Shown piece by piece: positions 46,558 to 55,341 of a stretch of DNA of 64,000 bases. Made by a program: the position numbers and the translations under genes. Source of the DNA: Gammaproteobacteria bacterium (GTDB lineage Bacteria; Pseudomonadota; Gammaproteobacteria; Steroidobacterales; Steroidobacteraceae); assembly GCA_028293765.1 (NCBI GenBank), contig JAQGOG010000178.1, forward strand, positions 1-64,000, written 5' to 3'. How positions within the stretch are numbered: the stretch's first letter is position 1; every line of letters starts with the position of its first letter. Below the pieces are notes generated by a model that saw only the letters and a program-made list of their open reading frames with translations, did no database searches and was not told the DNA's origin.

Positions 46558-46683
46558 AGCGGGGCGCGGACGCCCCTACATAAGCCACGTTTGCGTTCCC
46601 ACCGGCTGCTGATTCCTGGCGGGTATCGCATTATGCCGCCATCGAATTATTGAATCGCACCTCATTCCTGTAGGCTTGAGCAC

Positions 46684-47511
46684 ATGACGCCCCCTCCCGC
46701 CAACGCCAAGATCGCGCGCCCGGTCGTTACGGACATAGAGGACGTGCAGGGCCGCGCCGATACGCGCCGCCTCCCCATCAACCGCGTCGGCATCAAGGAC
46801 ATCAGCCACCCGGTGCGGGTGAAGGACCGCTCAGCCGGCGAGCAGCACACGATCGCGAATTTCAACATGTACGTGAGCCTGCCCCACAATTTCAAGGGCA
46901 CCCACATGTCGCGTTTCGTGGAGATCCTGCACACCGAACGGGAGATCTCCGTCGAGTCGTTTCGCGCGATGCTGGAGAAGATGACGGAGCGCCTCGAAGC
47001 CGACACCGGTCACATCGAGATGACCTTTCCGTTCTTCGTCATGAAGAAGGCCCCGGTCTCCGGTGTCGAGAGCCTGATGGATTACCGTGCGAGCCTCATC
47101 GGCGAGCGCCGCGACGGCCGCACCGAGATGTGGGTGCGCGTGGTGGTTCCGGTCACCAGCCTGTGCCCGTGTTCGAAGAAGATTTCGGCCTACGGCGCGC
47201 ACAACCAGCGCTCCCACGTGACGATAAGTGCGAAGCTGCGCACTCACATGTGGATCGAAGAGATCATCGGGATCGCCGAGAGCGAGGCGTCCTGCGAGCT
47301 GTACAGCATTCTGAAGCGCCCGGACGAGAAGTACGTGACCGAGCGCGCCTATGACAACCCGAAGTTCGTCGAGGACATGGTGCGCGACGTAGCCGCGCGT
47401 CTGAATGCCGACGAGCGCGTCGCCGCGTACACCGTAGAGTCCGAGAACTTCGAGTCGATCCACAACCACTCCGCCTACGCGCTGATCGAACACGACAAGG
47501 ACGTGCCGTAG
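46684..47511 (+). CDS. folE2: GTP cyclohydrolase I type 2 (FolE2)
   Basis: A 275-residue enzyme making 7,8-dihydroneopterin triphosphate for folate. FolE2 is unrelated in sequence to FolE and works with metals other than zinc. Family blocks: [14 protein letters not shown] near 32, [19 protein letters not shown], and the metal-site [21 protein letters not shown] (read in two parts: [19 protein letters not shown]), then EDMVRD and [13 protein letters not shown] 46684 is used. I found no Zur-type palindrome upstream, so zinc control is not supported. Confidence 0.95.
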   Translation: MTPPPANAKIARPVVTDIEDVQGRADTRRLPINRVGIKDISHPVRVKDRSAGEQHTIANFNMYVSLPHNFKGTHMSRFVEILHTEREISVESFRAMLEKMTERLEADTGHIEMTFPFFVMKKAPVSGVESLMDYRASLIGERRDGRTEMWVRVVVPVTSLCPCSKKISAYGAHNQRSHVTISAKLRTHMWIEEIIGIAESEASCELYSILKRPDEKYVTERAYDNPKFVEDMVRDVAARLNADERVAAYTVESENFESIHNHSAYALIEHDKDVP

Positions 47512-47710
47512 TCATCGAGGCGTCGTCACCGCTTTCTTGGCTAAATTCTACGGCGCTTCGCGTCTTCGCGATGCCCGTAAGTGCCGCGCGCGGCGCGTGA
47601 GGACAGTTACGGATTCTTAATCCGAGCTTCATGCCCTCGTGAGGCCCTCCCATCTAACGTGTGAACTGCTGCGACCTGCAGCCGGATCACCGTTCGAACA
47701 GGAGACTTCG

Positions 47711-47935
47711 ATGAAAATCACTGCCGCTCTCGCAGCCGTTGCCATTCTCGGCTGTGGTGCCGCCTTCGCAGCCACTGCGCCGGCCGCCACCGCTACGCCG
47801 GCCGCCCCGAGCGCCACCCCGGTCAAGCACACCTCGATCAAGGCGTGTAACAAGCAGGCCGATGGCAAGCAGCTCACGGGCGCGGATCGTACTGCATTCG
47901 TGAAGAGCTGCCACGCCGGCAAAGCCACGGGCTGA
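47711..47935 (+). CDS. Small PsiF-repeat periplasmic protein
   Basis: A 74-residue protein with a signal peptide (MKITAALAAVAILGCGAAFA, cleavage about 20), an Ala/Thr/Pro linker and a C-terminal PsiF-like unit CNKQADGKQLTGADRTAFVKSC with a Cys pair. PsiF is a phosphate-starvation protein of E. coli with no known activity. The ATG at 47711 follows AGGAGA. It stands alone, convergent with the second two-component operon; a 10-base-arm hairpin ends both. Confidence 0.82.
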   Translation: MKITAALAAVAILGCGAAFAATAPAATATPAAPSATPVKHTSIKACNKQADGKQLTGADRTAFVKSCHAGKATG

Positions 47936-48038
47936 AGCCGACCGCCGCGCTGCCTGCCTGAAGGATCAGGCGCTTGCGGCGAACGCTGGCGACCTCACGA
48001 ACGGGTCGCGTCTTGCGATAGCCGCCGCCCTCGTACTG

Positions 48039-48069
48039 ACACCACGGATCGCTCACGCGTCCGTGGTGT
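48039..48069. terminator. Bidirectional terminator-like hairpin
   Basis: Perfect 10-base arms ACACCACGGA/TCCGTGGTGT (48039-48048, 48060-48069) with an 11-base loop, between the convergent psiF-like gene and the histidine kinase whose stop is one base away. A short T-rich stretch (TTCTATTT) follows on the plus strand. Confidence 0.55.
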
Positions 48070-48070
48070 T

Positions 48071-49444
48071 CTATTTCAACGGTAACTCGACGACGACCCG
48101 CAGCCCCGGATTGTTATTCTCCAGCGTAAGCCGCGCCCGGTGCAGCCTGGCGATTGCCGCGACGAGGCTCAAGCCCAGGCCGCTGCTGTTCGGCTTGCCG
48201 GTCTGTCCGAGTCGTACGAACGGCTGGACCGCGCGGACCCGGTCGTCTGCCGGAACACCGGGGCCGTTGTCGCTTACGATCAGACATACGCTGTCGGGCA
48301 GGCGCTTCACGCGCACATCGATGCTGCCTCCCGGCGGCACGTACTTCAGGCAATTCTCGATGAGATTGGTCAGCAGCTGAGCGAGCAGCTGTCGATTCCC
48401 CGGAACGATCGCTCCGGCGTCCTCATGATCGACGAGAGTCAAGCCCTGGTCCCGCACTACCGGCTCGAACAGCTCGGCCAGCTCACTGGCGAGCTCACCC
48501 AGATCGACGGCGGCTGGCGCCGCGAGCGGCGCTCCGGACTCCGCGAGTGCGATCTGCAAAAGGATCGCGAGGGTCCGCTGCAGATGATCGACTTCGCGTA
48601 ACGCGGACTCCACGGACTCGTGCACTGCCGGCTCCAGAGCCGGCGAACGCAGCAGGAGCGCGTCCATGCGGGTGCGCAGCCGATGTAGCGGGGCGCGTAA
48701 ATCATGCGCCGCACTGTCGAAGGTCGCGCGCAGTGTGCGCGCCTGGTCCTCGAGTCGATCGAGCACGTGATTGACGGAAACCGCGAGCGCATCGAATTCG
48801 TCGTTGGCTCCGACCACCGGGAGCCGGCGGCTGAGGTCCCCTTCCAGAATGCGCTTGCAGGTGCGTGTTACATCGCTCACACGCCGCGCCAGCTTGTAGC
48901 TGAACCAGAAACCGGTCAGCGCGGCAGCGAGTGTCGTGAGCCCGATTCCCCACAGCATCGCGAATCGGAATTTGTCCGCGAAGCGCCGCCCCTGCGAGAT
49001 ATCCGTTCCCACCAGCAAGCGGTCGCCGCCCGGCAGCGTTCGTACGGCCGCCCTGACGGGGTGAACCGCGCGCCGCCCCGGCTCGATCGTCGCTATCTCG
49101 AACTCCGGCCAGGCCTCGTTCGGCATGCCCTCGAAGGGCCAGTGCGTCACATTGCCGGCGATCCTCTCGAAGTTGGGATCGACGATCATATAGACCGCAC
49201 CGATGCGGCCCCAGCTATCGATGCGCAGGTTGATCTCGTCGGTGACGCCCGGCACACCGGTGCGGGCGTACTTGTCCTGCAGACTCTTCAGCTCGGTATC
49301 GATGATCAGGTCCACCTCATCGGTGATGAGGCCGTCGGTGAGCAGATATGCGCTTCCCAGCGTCACACCGACCGCGAGCGTTACCAGCAACGTATAGCCG
49401 ACCGACAGCCGGAAGGCTGTCGTGTTGAACAGCGCCTGCCTCAT
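48071..49444 (-). CDS. Sensor histidine kinase
   Basis: A 457-residue membrane kinase: transmembrane helices about 13-36 and 163-184, a periplasmic sensor of about 125 residues, HAMP (about 185-237), phosphoacceptor helix SAAHDLRAPLHRLR (H247) and ATPase boxes LIENCLKYVP, DNGPGVP and SSGLGLSL. The kinase class resembles QseC/TctE-type partners of OmpR-family regulators. It starts 6 bases after its regulator's stop. The signal is unknown. Confidence 0.93.
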   Translation of the reverse strand: MRQALFNTTAFRLSVGYTLLVTLAVGVTLGSAYLLTDGLITDEVDLIIDTELKSLQDKYARTGVPGVTDEINLRIDSWGRIGAVYMIVDPNFERIAGNVTHWPFEGMPNEAWPEFEIATIEPGRRAVHPVRAAVRTLPGGDRLLVGTDISQGRRFADKFRFAMLWGIGLTTLAAALTGFWFSYKLARRVSDVTRTCKRILEGDLSRRLPVVGANDEFDALAVSVNHVLDRLEDQARTLRATFDSAAHDLRAPLHRLRTRMDALLLRSPALEPAVHESVESALREVDHLQRTLAILLQIALAESGAPLAAPAAVDLGELASELAELFEPVVRDQGLTLVDHEDAGAIVPGNRQLLAQLLTNLIENCLKYVPPGGSIDVRVKRLPDSVCLIVSDNGPGVPADDRVRAVQPFVRLGQTGKPNSSGLGLSLVAAIARLHRARLTLENNNPGLRVVVELPLK

Positions 49445-49450
49445 CGTGGC

Positions 49451-50128
49451 TCAGTCCTCGTTGCGCAGCACGTATCCTGAACCGCGGACGGTATGGATCA
49501 GTTGCCGGTCCTCGCCGCGATCGATCGCCTGCCGCAGCCGGCTGATATGCACGTCGATGAGGTTGCTTTGCGGATCGAAATGCAGATCCCACACGCCTTC
49601 GAGCAGCATGGTGCGGGTCACCACCTGTCCCGCGCGGCGCATGAGGAACTCGAGCAGCTTCAGCTCTCGCGCCGTCAGCTCGATCTCGCGCCCACCCCGC
49701 GTTACCCGCCGCGCGAGGAGGTCGAAGTCGAGATCCGCCACTCTGAGCTTTGTGGCGTCCGCCACACTGGAGCGCCTGCGCGACAGGGCCTCGATGCGTG
49801 CGAGCAATTCGACGAACGCAAAGGGCTTGGTGAGATAGTCGTCGCCGCCGGCTTTGAGCCCTCGGACCCTGTCGTCCACGCTACCGAGCGCGCTCAATAC
49901 CAGTACCGGCGTCGCGATGCCCTTCTGGCGCATGAGCTGGATGATGGCGAGACCGTCGATATGCGGAAGCATTCGATCGGTCACGACCAGATCGAAATGG
50001 CCCTCGGTGGCCCGAAACAGCCCCTCGCGGCCGTCCCCGGCGTGGTCGACCGAATAGCCGCTTTCCCGAAGTCCCTTGACGAGAAACTTCGCGGCTTCGG
50101 TGTCGTCCTCGATGAGTAAGATGTGCAC
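49451..50128 (-). CDS. OmpR-family response regulator
   Basis: A 225-residue regulator: receiver with ED at 7-9, phosphoacceptor D51 (LVVTDRMLPHIDG, where Arg replaces the usual Leu after Asp) and LTKPFAF lysine near 101; winged-helix domain ending HTVRGSGYVLR. The start is read as GTG 50128 (VHILLIEDD); TTG 50137 is possible and neither has a good ribosome-binding site. An imperfect GGGCGC/GCGCCC inverted repeat (50130-50148) abuts the start. It forms an operon with the kinase downstream. Confidence 0.93.
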   Translation of the reverse strand: MHILLIEDDTEAAKFLVKGLRESGYSVDHAGDGREGLFRATEGHFDLVVTDRMLPHIDGLAIIQLMRQKGIATPVLVLSALGSVDDRVRGLKAGGDDYLTKPFAFVELLARIEALSRRRSSVADATKLRVADLDFDLLARRVTRGGREIELTARELKLLEFLMRRAGQVVTRTMLLEGVWDLHFDPQSNLIDVHISRLRQAIDRGEDRQLIHTVRGSGYVLRNED

Positions 50129-50235
50129 GGGGCGCAAGATTGGCGCCCGTGACACGGTTTCGCAAGAGTCAGGTGGTGGACGCGTGCGGCGGCGATGTGG
50201 CGTGGGACCGCTACTGCCCCCCACGGGCTGGATCG

Positions 50236-51558
50236 TCAGGCGCTCGTGGCGCTCGTGTCGCCGCTCTGCAGCCGGCCGATGAGGGTGCGCAGGAACACGC
50301 GATTGAAGCGCAGCTGGCAGGAAGCGGACACCTGCTCGAGCAGCGTGGAACTCACCTTGAGAACTGTCACGGCGCTCGCCGAACGGATCGTCGCGGTGCG
50401 CTTCGCGCCCGGGACATAGCTCGCTTCACCGAAGCAATCACCGGTTTCGAGCGCGCCCAGGCGACGACCGTGCCGTTCGACCGCGCAGTTGCCGGACACG
50501 AGGATGTAGAAGCGATCGTCCATCTCGCCTTCCTTGACGATCTCCTCTCCCTGCACGTAGTCCTGCCAGTTGCTGGCTCGCAGCACCTCCCAGATTTCGG
50601 CGTGCGAGAACTCGTGAAAGAACTTGAGCCGCCGCAGGACCCCGAACTGCTCCTGCCGATCGATGCGCGAATTGGCTTCGCGCAGGCGCTGATGCACCCG
50701 GGTGAGCTCGGCGGCAAAGTCGAGGCCGCTCTTGTAGCGCTTGGCCGGATCCTTCTGCAGCGCCATGGCAACGACAGTCTCCAGCTCCTCCGGGATGTCC
50801 TTGCGCAGGACATGGATCGGCGGCGGCGTGGCGTACACGATCTGGTGCAGCAGCTTCTGCAGGTTGCCGGCCCGGAAAGGCCGACACCCGGTGAGCAGCT
50901 CGTACATCACCGCGCCGAGGGAATACAGATCGGAACGGTTCGTGAGATCGAGACTCTGCACCTGCTCGGGCGACATGTAGGAAGGACTGCCGGCGATGCC
51001 TTCGATGCGCGAGATGTCGGAGTCCGACACGAGCGCGATGCCGAAGTCGATGATGCGCACGTCGCTGTCCTGCGTGAGCATGATGTTCGACGGCTTGATG
51101 TCGCGATGGATCACACCACGCGAGTGTGCGTAGTGCAGCGCCTTCGCACACTTGAAAACGATCTCGACGGTATCGTCGATGCGCAGCAGATTGTCCGGCC
51201 GGCAATAGGCGGCCAGCGTACGTGCCCCGTGCACGTGCTCGGTCACAATATAACAGTGCCCGTTTTCTTCGCCCGCGTCGAAGATCGGGAGAATATGCGG
51301 ATGCTGGAGCATCCCCACGAGGTGCGCCTCGGAGAGGAACATTTTGCGCGCGATGCGCGTACGTTCCTCGTCGCCGCCGCTGTCGCTGTTGTAAACCTTG
51401 ATCGCGACGTCACGTCCGTAGTACGCGTCGTGCGATAAGTAAACAATACCCGTGCTGCCGCGGCCGACCTCCTTGATGACCACGTACTTGCCGATCTTCT
51501 CAGGGACCTTGCGCGTGGGCTTCGAGGGAGGCGTGGACTTGGGAGCGGGTGCTGACAT
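50236..51558 (-). CDS. Ser/Thr protein kinase fused to a cyclic-nucleotide-binding domain
   Basis: A 440-residue soluble protein. Residues about 24-290 are a Hanks-type kinase: GRGSTGIVY glycine loop, VAIKVY (K54), HRDIKPSNIM, DFGIALV and GSPSYMSPEQ. Residues about 315-430 are a cNMP-binding domain with KEGEMDDRFYILVSG and GDCFGEASYVPG...RTATI, which keeps the phosphate-binding Glu/Arg pattern. Binding of cAMP or cGMP could gate the kinase; this is inference. ATG 51558 is chosen over an upstream ATG. Dispersed element D lies upstream. Confidence 0.9.
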   Translation of the reverse strand: MSAPAPKSTPPSKPTRKVPEKIGKYVVIKEVGRGSTGIVYLSHDAYYGRDVAIKVYNSDSGGDEERTRIARKMFLSEAHLVGMLQHPHILPIFDAGEENGHCYIVTEHVHGARTLAAYCRPDNLLRIDDTVEIVFKCAKALHYAHSRGVIHRDIKPSNIMLTQDSDVRIIDFGIALVSDSDISRIEGIAGSPSYMSPEQVQSLDLTNRSDLYSLGAVMYELLTGCRPFRAGNLQKLLHQIVYATPPPIHVLRKDIPEELETVVAMALQKDPAKRYKSGLDFAAELTRVHQRLREANSRIDRQEQFGVLRRLKFFHEFSHAEIWEVLRASNWQDYVQGEEIVKEGEMDDRFYILVSGNCAVERHGRRLGALETGDCFGEASYVPGAKRTATIRSASAVTVLKVSSTLLEQVSASCQLRFNRVFLRTLIGRLQSGDTSATSA

Positions 51559-51635
51559 AACTCGCGAAAATGGCGAAAACGCGGCACAGGATACTGTCAG
51601 CGTCCGCAACACGACTGTGATGCACGCCTCACCCA

Positions 51636-51816
51636 CAACCGGCATGCTCGCGGGCTACACGCCCCGGGCAAAAGCCGCGTCTTTTGTCCGGGGCGCAGCC
51701 CGCAGATTGAAAGAGCCCTGGTTTGGCTGCTGATAGGGCTGGCCCATTAGGGCTGGCCCATCAGGGCTGGCCCATCAGGGCTGGCCCATCCCGGGCCGCA
51801 GGCCGCTTTCAGCCCA
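51636..51816 (+). repeat. Dispersed intergenic element, copy D (with 14-base expansion)
   Basis: The anchor CAACCGGCATGCT (51636-51648) is followed by hairpin 1, 14-base arms 51661-51674/51681-51694 with one G-T mismatch, loop CCGCGT. Module 2 starts near TTGAAAG (51708) and ends in CTTTCAGCC (51807-51815). Its centre is expanded by a tandem repeat. The end overlaps the thiL stop codon (51809-51811). Confidence 0.78.
51735..51790 (+). repeat. Four tandem copies of a 14-base unit
   Basis: AGGGCTGGCCCATC is repeated four times without a gap (51735, 51749, 51763, 51777); the first ends in T instead of C. The unit equals the inner stem region of module 2 of the dispersed element, so this is an expansion inside copy D. 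Each unit holds the self-complementary GGGCTGGCCC. Confidence 0.9.
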
Positions 51817-52786
51817 TCGAAGAACCGAAATGATCGTAGCCGGAATGCGAGAACTCCATCACGTTCCCGCCGCTCATCACGACCGCGCCGGGCGCGTCCT
51901 GCACGACACCGATGAGACTATAGCCCCACCGTTGCGGCGGCAGGTCCTGTCGCAGCTTCCCGACGTGCTCTGGCTTGACGGTGAAGCACAGCTCGTAGTC
52001 ATCACCGCCGGTGAGAGCCAGCTCGCGCGCCCGCTCGTCTCCCACCGCTTGCACGAGCGCTTCCGACACGGGAACTTTGCCGTACGAGAGTTCGACACCG
52101 CAGCCGCTTGCGTGCGCGAGCTTACCAACATCTCCGAGCAAGCCGTCCGAGACGTCGATGCAAGCACTTGCGTAGCTTCGCAGACGCTCACCGAGGGCCA
52201 TGCGTGGCGACGGGAAGAGAAAGCGCTTCCGCAGGTACGTGGCGGCGGCAGCCGGAGCGTCGAGCCGCCCTTGCTCCACCGCCAACCCCGCCGCGGCATC
52301 ACCTGGAGTTCCCGAAACAAACACCAAATCGCCCGGGCGGGCGCCCGAGCGAAGCATTCCCGCTCCCTTGGGAACGTGGCCCAGTATCTGCACGGACACG
52401 CACAGCGGCCCCGATGTTGTGTCGCCGCCCACCAGCGCGACGTCATAGGCATACGCCAGAGCGGAGAAGCCCGCGGCGAACTCGGAGAGCCAGGCGTCGT
52501 GGCTGTTAGGAACCGTGAGGGCCAGGAGCGCCCACGCGGGACGCGCACCCATTGCCGCGAGGTCGCTTAAATTGACGGCGAGCGCGCGATGACCGATCGA
52601 AGCAGCGGGGGATCCATGAGGAAAATGCACGCCAGCGACGAGCGTGTCGATGGCGGCTACGAGCTCGCAGCCAGCCGGCGAGTCGAGCAGCGCAGCATCA
52701 TCCCCAACGCCGAGCCGAACGTCGGCGCGCTTCACACCGCACTTGCGGAAGTATCGGTCGATCAGCGCGAATTCGCCCAGTCCCAT
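51809..52786 (-). CDS. thiL: Thiamine-monophosphate kinase
   Basis: A 325-residue AIR-synthase-like kinase that phosphorylates thiamine monophosphate to the diphosphate cofactor. GVGDDAALL (about 28), NLSDLAAMGARP (about 73), LVGGDTTSGP and the late LTGGDDYELCF are intact. It opens MGLGEFALIDRYF, the usual E-F-xLI start. The last few codons lie within dispersed element D. It is the end of the rib-nusB-thiL cluster, 209 bases after nusB. Confidence 0.96.
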   Translation of the reverse strand: MGLGEFALIDRYFRKCGVKRADVRLGVGDDAALLDSPAGCELVAAIDTLVAGVHFPHGSPAASIGHRALAVNLSDLAAMGARPAWALLALTVPNSHDAWLSEFAAGFSALAYAYDVALVGGDTTSGPLCVSVQILGHVPKGAGMLRSGARPGDLVFVSGTPGDAAAGLAVEQGRLDAPAAAATYLRKRFLFPSPRMALGERLRSYASACIDVSDGLLGDVGKLAHASGCGVELSYGKVPVSEALVQAVGDERARELALTGGDDYELCFTVKPEHVGKLRQDLPPQRWGYSLIGVVQDAPGAVVMSGGNVMEFSHSGYDHFGSSMG

Positions 52787-52995
52787 TTCAGTATTCCGCG
52801 GTAATCACATGCAGCGCTGCACGCAAGCGCAGCCACGATCGAAACAGGGACTTTCCGGGACCGCCGTGAATCGGTCCCTGCAGGCTCGCGAACAAACGTC
52901 CTGGTTTAGCGCCCGAGAAATTCCCTGTTGCGCTCGCGTCCGCGCCCGACATGCGGTTCTCCACTCCTGCGGCCGGCTGGCGCACAGCTATGCAG

Positions 52996-53436
52996 TCAAT
53001 GCTCGTGCGAGCGCACAGCTTTCGCGGCTTTGTCCAACACGGCGTTCACGAACTTGTGGCCGTCCGTCGCTCCGAAGCGCTTCGTCAGGCTCACGGCCTC
53101 GTTGATCGCCACCCGATACGGAATCTCGGGTTTGGCCGTCAGCTCATACAAGCCGATCAGCAGCACCGCGTGCTCGATCGGATCCAGGAGCTCGGGCTTG
53201 CGATCCATCCAGGTGGACAGCTGCGTGTCGAGCGCCGCGCGTGCGCGCCAGACGCCCTCCACCAGGTCCCGAAAATATTCCCGATCGGCCCGCGGCATGT
53301 CCTCGGCGTCGCCAAATTCGAGGATGAGGTCCTGCCACGGGCCATCGTTCAGCTGCCAGCGATATAGCGCTTGGAGCGCGAGCTTGCGCGCAACCGAACG
53401 GGTACCGGCGAAGTAATGGGCGGGCTCGGTCGTCAT
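52996..53436 (-). CDS. nusB: Transcription antitermination protein NusB
   Basis: A 146-residue all-helical protein that pairs with NusE/S10 at boxA in rRNA operons. ARKLALQALYRWQL at the start and VAINEAVSLTKRFGATDGHKFVNAVLD at the end (read in parts: INEAVSLTKRFG, KFVNAVLD) are diagnostic. It starts 13 bases after the ribH stop and is part of the riboflavin transcript, as in most proteobacteria. Confidence 0.97.
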   Translation of the reverse strand: MTTEPAHYFAGTRSVARKLALQALYRWQLNDGPWQDLILEFGDAEDMPRADREYFRDLVEGVWRARAALDTQLSTWMDRKPELLDPIEHAVLLIGLYELTAKPEIPYRVAINEAVSLTKRFGATDGHKFVNAVLDKAAKAVRSHEH

Positions 53437-53449
53437 CGTCTTCCTTCAA

Positions 53450-53941
53450 TCACAGGCGCGCCAGCAGGCCGGCCATCTCGAGTGCCGTCTCCATCGACTC
53501 GCCGCCTTTATTGCCGGCGGTCGTCGCGGCACGCTCGAGCGCCTGCTCGACTGTCTCGACAGTGAGGACGCCAAACACTACAGGTACGCCGGTTTCGAGG
53601 CTCACGAGGTTCAACCCGCGCGCGCACTCGCCGGCGACATAATCAAAATGGGGCGTGTCCCCGCGGATCACGCAGCCCAGGGCCACGACGGCGTCCCAGC
53701 GCCCACTCGAAGCGAGCTTACGGGCGACCACAGGCAGCTCGAAGGCGCCAGGGACCCGCGCAATCAGGAGATCCTCGACCGGACCGCCGCGCTCCAACCA
53801 GGCAGCTGTCGCGCCCTTCAGCAGGCTCGAGACTATGAAGTCGTTGAAGCGTGCCGCCACGATCGCGACCTTCCGGCCCCGGGCAGAAATCTCGCCTTCT
53901 ATGACGGGTAGAGCCTCCACGTCAGCCCTCTTCGCCGACAT
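53450..53941 (-). CDS. ribH: 6,7-dimethyl-8-ribityllumazine synthase
   Basis: A 163-residue enzyme of the penultimate riboflavin step. ARFNDFIVSSLLKGA (phosphate/pyrimidine site), PGAFELPVVARKLA and GCVIRGDTPHFDYVAGE are characteristic; V-F-G-V-LT ends the core. The ATG at 53941 lies inside the 3' end of ribBA (20-base overlap), so the two are translationally coupled. Confidence 0.97.
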   Translation of the reverse strand: MSAKRADVEALPVIEGEISARGRKVAIVAARFNDFIVSSLLKGATAAWLERGGPVEDLLIARVPGAFELPVVARKLASSGRWDAVVALGCVIRGDTPHFDYVAGECARGLNLVSLETGVPVVFGVLTVETVEQALERAATTAGNKGGESMETALEMAGLLARL

Positions 53942-55082
53942 ACGCCTCAATTTCCAGATCGAACGCCGAAATCCCATGCATCTGCTTCGGGGCGGACAGC
54001 ACGCGCATGCGACGAACTCCGAGGTCCTTCAGGATCTGCGCGCCGACGCCGAAGGTCCGCAACACGGCGCCTTCGCCCTCCGTCTTGGGCACGCGCTCCG
54101 TCTGCGTCGCCGATGCGAAGAATCGCACCGACTCCATCAGGTCGCGGGGCGACTCCTGCTGACGCAGGATCACGATCACTCCATTGCCCGCTTCGGCCAC
54201 GCGCTGCATGGCCGCCCGCAATGTCCACGCACGCTGCGAGGGGCGCACACCGATCAGGTCGCGCAGCGTGTCGGGTAAATGCACACGTACCAGCGGCACA
54301 TCGGGGCCGTCGAGCCGCCCGCGAGCCAATGCGAGGTGAACGTCCTGGTTGACGCGGTCCTCGTAAGCGTAAAGCCGGAATTCGCCGAGATCGGTGGTGA
54401 CGGTCTGCTCGGAGATGCGCTCGATGGAGCGCTCGTTGCGCAGACGATGCCGGATGAGATCCGCGATCGTGCCGATCTTGAGGTTATGGCGTTTGGCGAA
54501 AGCCTCGAGCGCCGGACGGCGCGCCATCGTGCCGTCGTCGTTCATGACTTCGCAGAGCACGCCGACCGGCCGCAACCCGGCCAGCCGGCACAGGTCGACG
54601 GAAGCCTCTGTATGGCCGGCCCTGACGAGAACGCCGCCTTTGCGGGAACGGAGCGGGAAAATGTGCCCAGGGCGCGCGAAATCCGCTGCCGCGGCGCTGG
54701 AGTCCGCGAGCGCCCGGATCGTCGCCGCGCGATCGCTTCCCGAGACACCGGTCGTGGTACCGGCCTTCAGGTCTACCGAAATGGTGAAAGCGGTCCGATG
54801 CGACTCGCTGTTGGCCTGCACCATCTGCGGCAGGTCGAGGCGAACCAGGCCTTCCTCTTCCATGGGCACACAGATGATGCCGCTCGTGTGCCGGATCATG
54901 AACGCGACCGCTTCGGGCGTCGCACACTCGGCGGCCATGATGAGGTCGCCTTCGTTCTCGCGGTCCTCATCGTCCATGATGATGACCATGCGACCGGCCC
55001 GCAGGTCCGCAAGGATCTCCTCGACAGAGTTCAGGCCGGACGCAGGCGCGGGCTTACCGGGGAGTGAGAAGACGTTGGACAT
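53922..55082 (-). CDS. ribBA: 3,4-dihydroxy-2-butanone-4-phosphate synthase with degenerate RibA domain
   Basis: A 386-residue fusion. The RibB half (1-210) is intact: MDDEDRENEGDLI, HTSGIICVPM, TGVSGSDRAATIRA-type region and AGHTEASVDLCRLAG. The C-terminal half resembles GTP cyclohydrolase II but has none of the three zinc cysteines (the C-x2-GD...RCDCG block is missing), so it should not open GTP; a separate RibA is required. This RibBX form is known in proteobacteria. ATG 55082 (MSNVFSLPG) is used. It overlaps ribH and lies 259 bases after the P460 gene. Confidence 0.92.
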   Translation of the reverse strand: MSNVFSLPGKPAPASGLNSVEEILADLRAGRMVIIMDDEDRENEGDLIMAAECATPEAVAFMIRHTSGIICVPMEEEGLVRLDLPQMVQANSESHRTAFTISVDLKAGTTTGVSGSDRAATIRALADSSAAAADFARPGHIFPLRSRKGGVLVRAGHTEASVDLCRLAGLRPVGVLCEVMNDDGTMARRPALEAFAKRHNLKIGTIADLIRHRLRNERSIERISEQTVTTDLGEFRLYAYEDRVNQDVHLALARGRLDGPDVPLVRVHLPDTLRDLIGVRPSQRAWTLRAAMQRVAEAGNGVIVILRQQESPRDLMESVRFFASATQTERVPKTEGEGAVLRTFGVGAQILKDLGVRRMRVLSAPKQMHGISAFDLEIEAYVGEEG

Positions 55083-55341
55083 GGGAGCTGCCAGGTGGAG
55101 ATTGTCGAAGTATACCCGACGCGCTCCCCGACCCGCTCCAAGCGGCGCCCGCGGGTGCCTCAGAAGCGTTCCGGCGCGCGGTATGCCGCTTGGTAGGCGC
55201 AACTTCCGGGCCTTGGGGGGACCAGCAGACCCGCCCCAGGCGTCGCTCCAGCACAGTCGTTTACCTGGCGCGGCCGGGACGAAGGCCACCGGGCTAAGCG
55301 GCGCCAGGGCGATTCGCCTCCGCCGGCGTCTTGCGCATCAA

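Noticed and set aside
46558-46683. Zur box upstream of folE2
   Set aside because: FolE2 genes are often zinc-controlled, but no palindromic ATA-rich site is present here.
51735-51790. Possible CRISPR array
   Set aside because: Contiguous 14-base units without spacers and no cas genes; it is a tandem expansion.
55083-55341. FMN riboswitch upstream of ribBA
   Set aside because: No conserved riboswitch core such as AGGG-UGAAA-type segments could be found in this 259-base gap or upstream of ribD.
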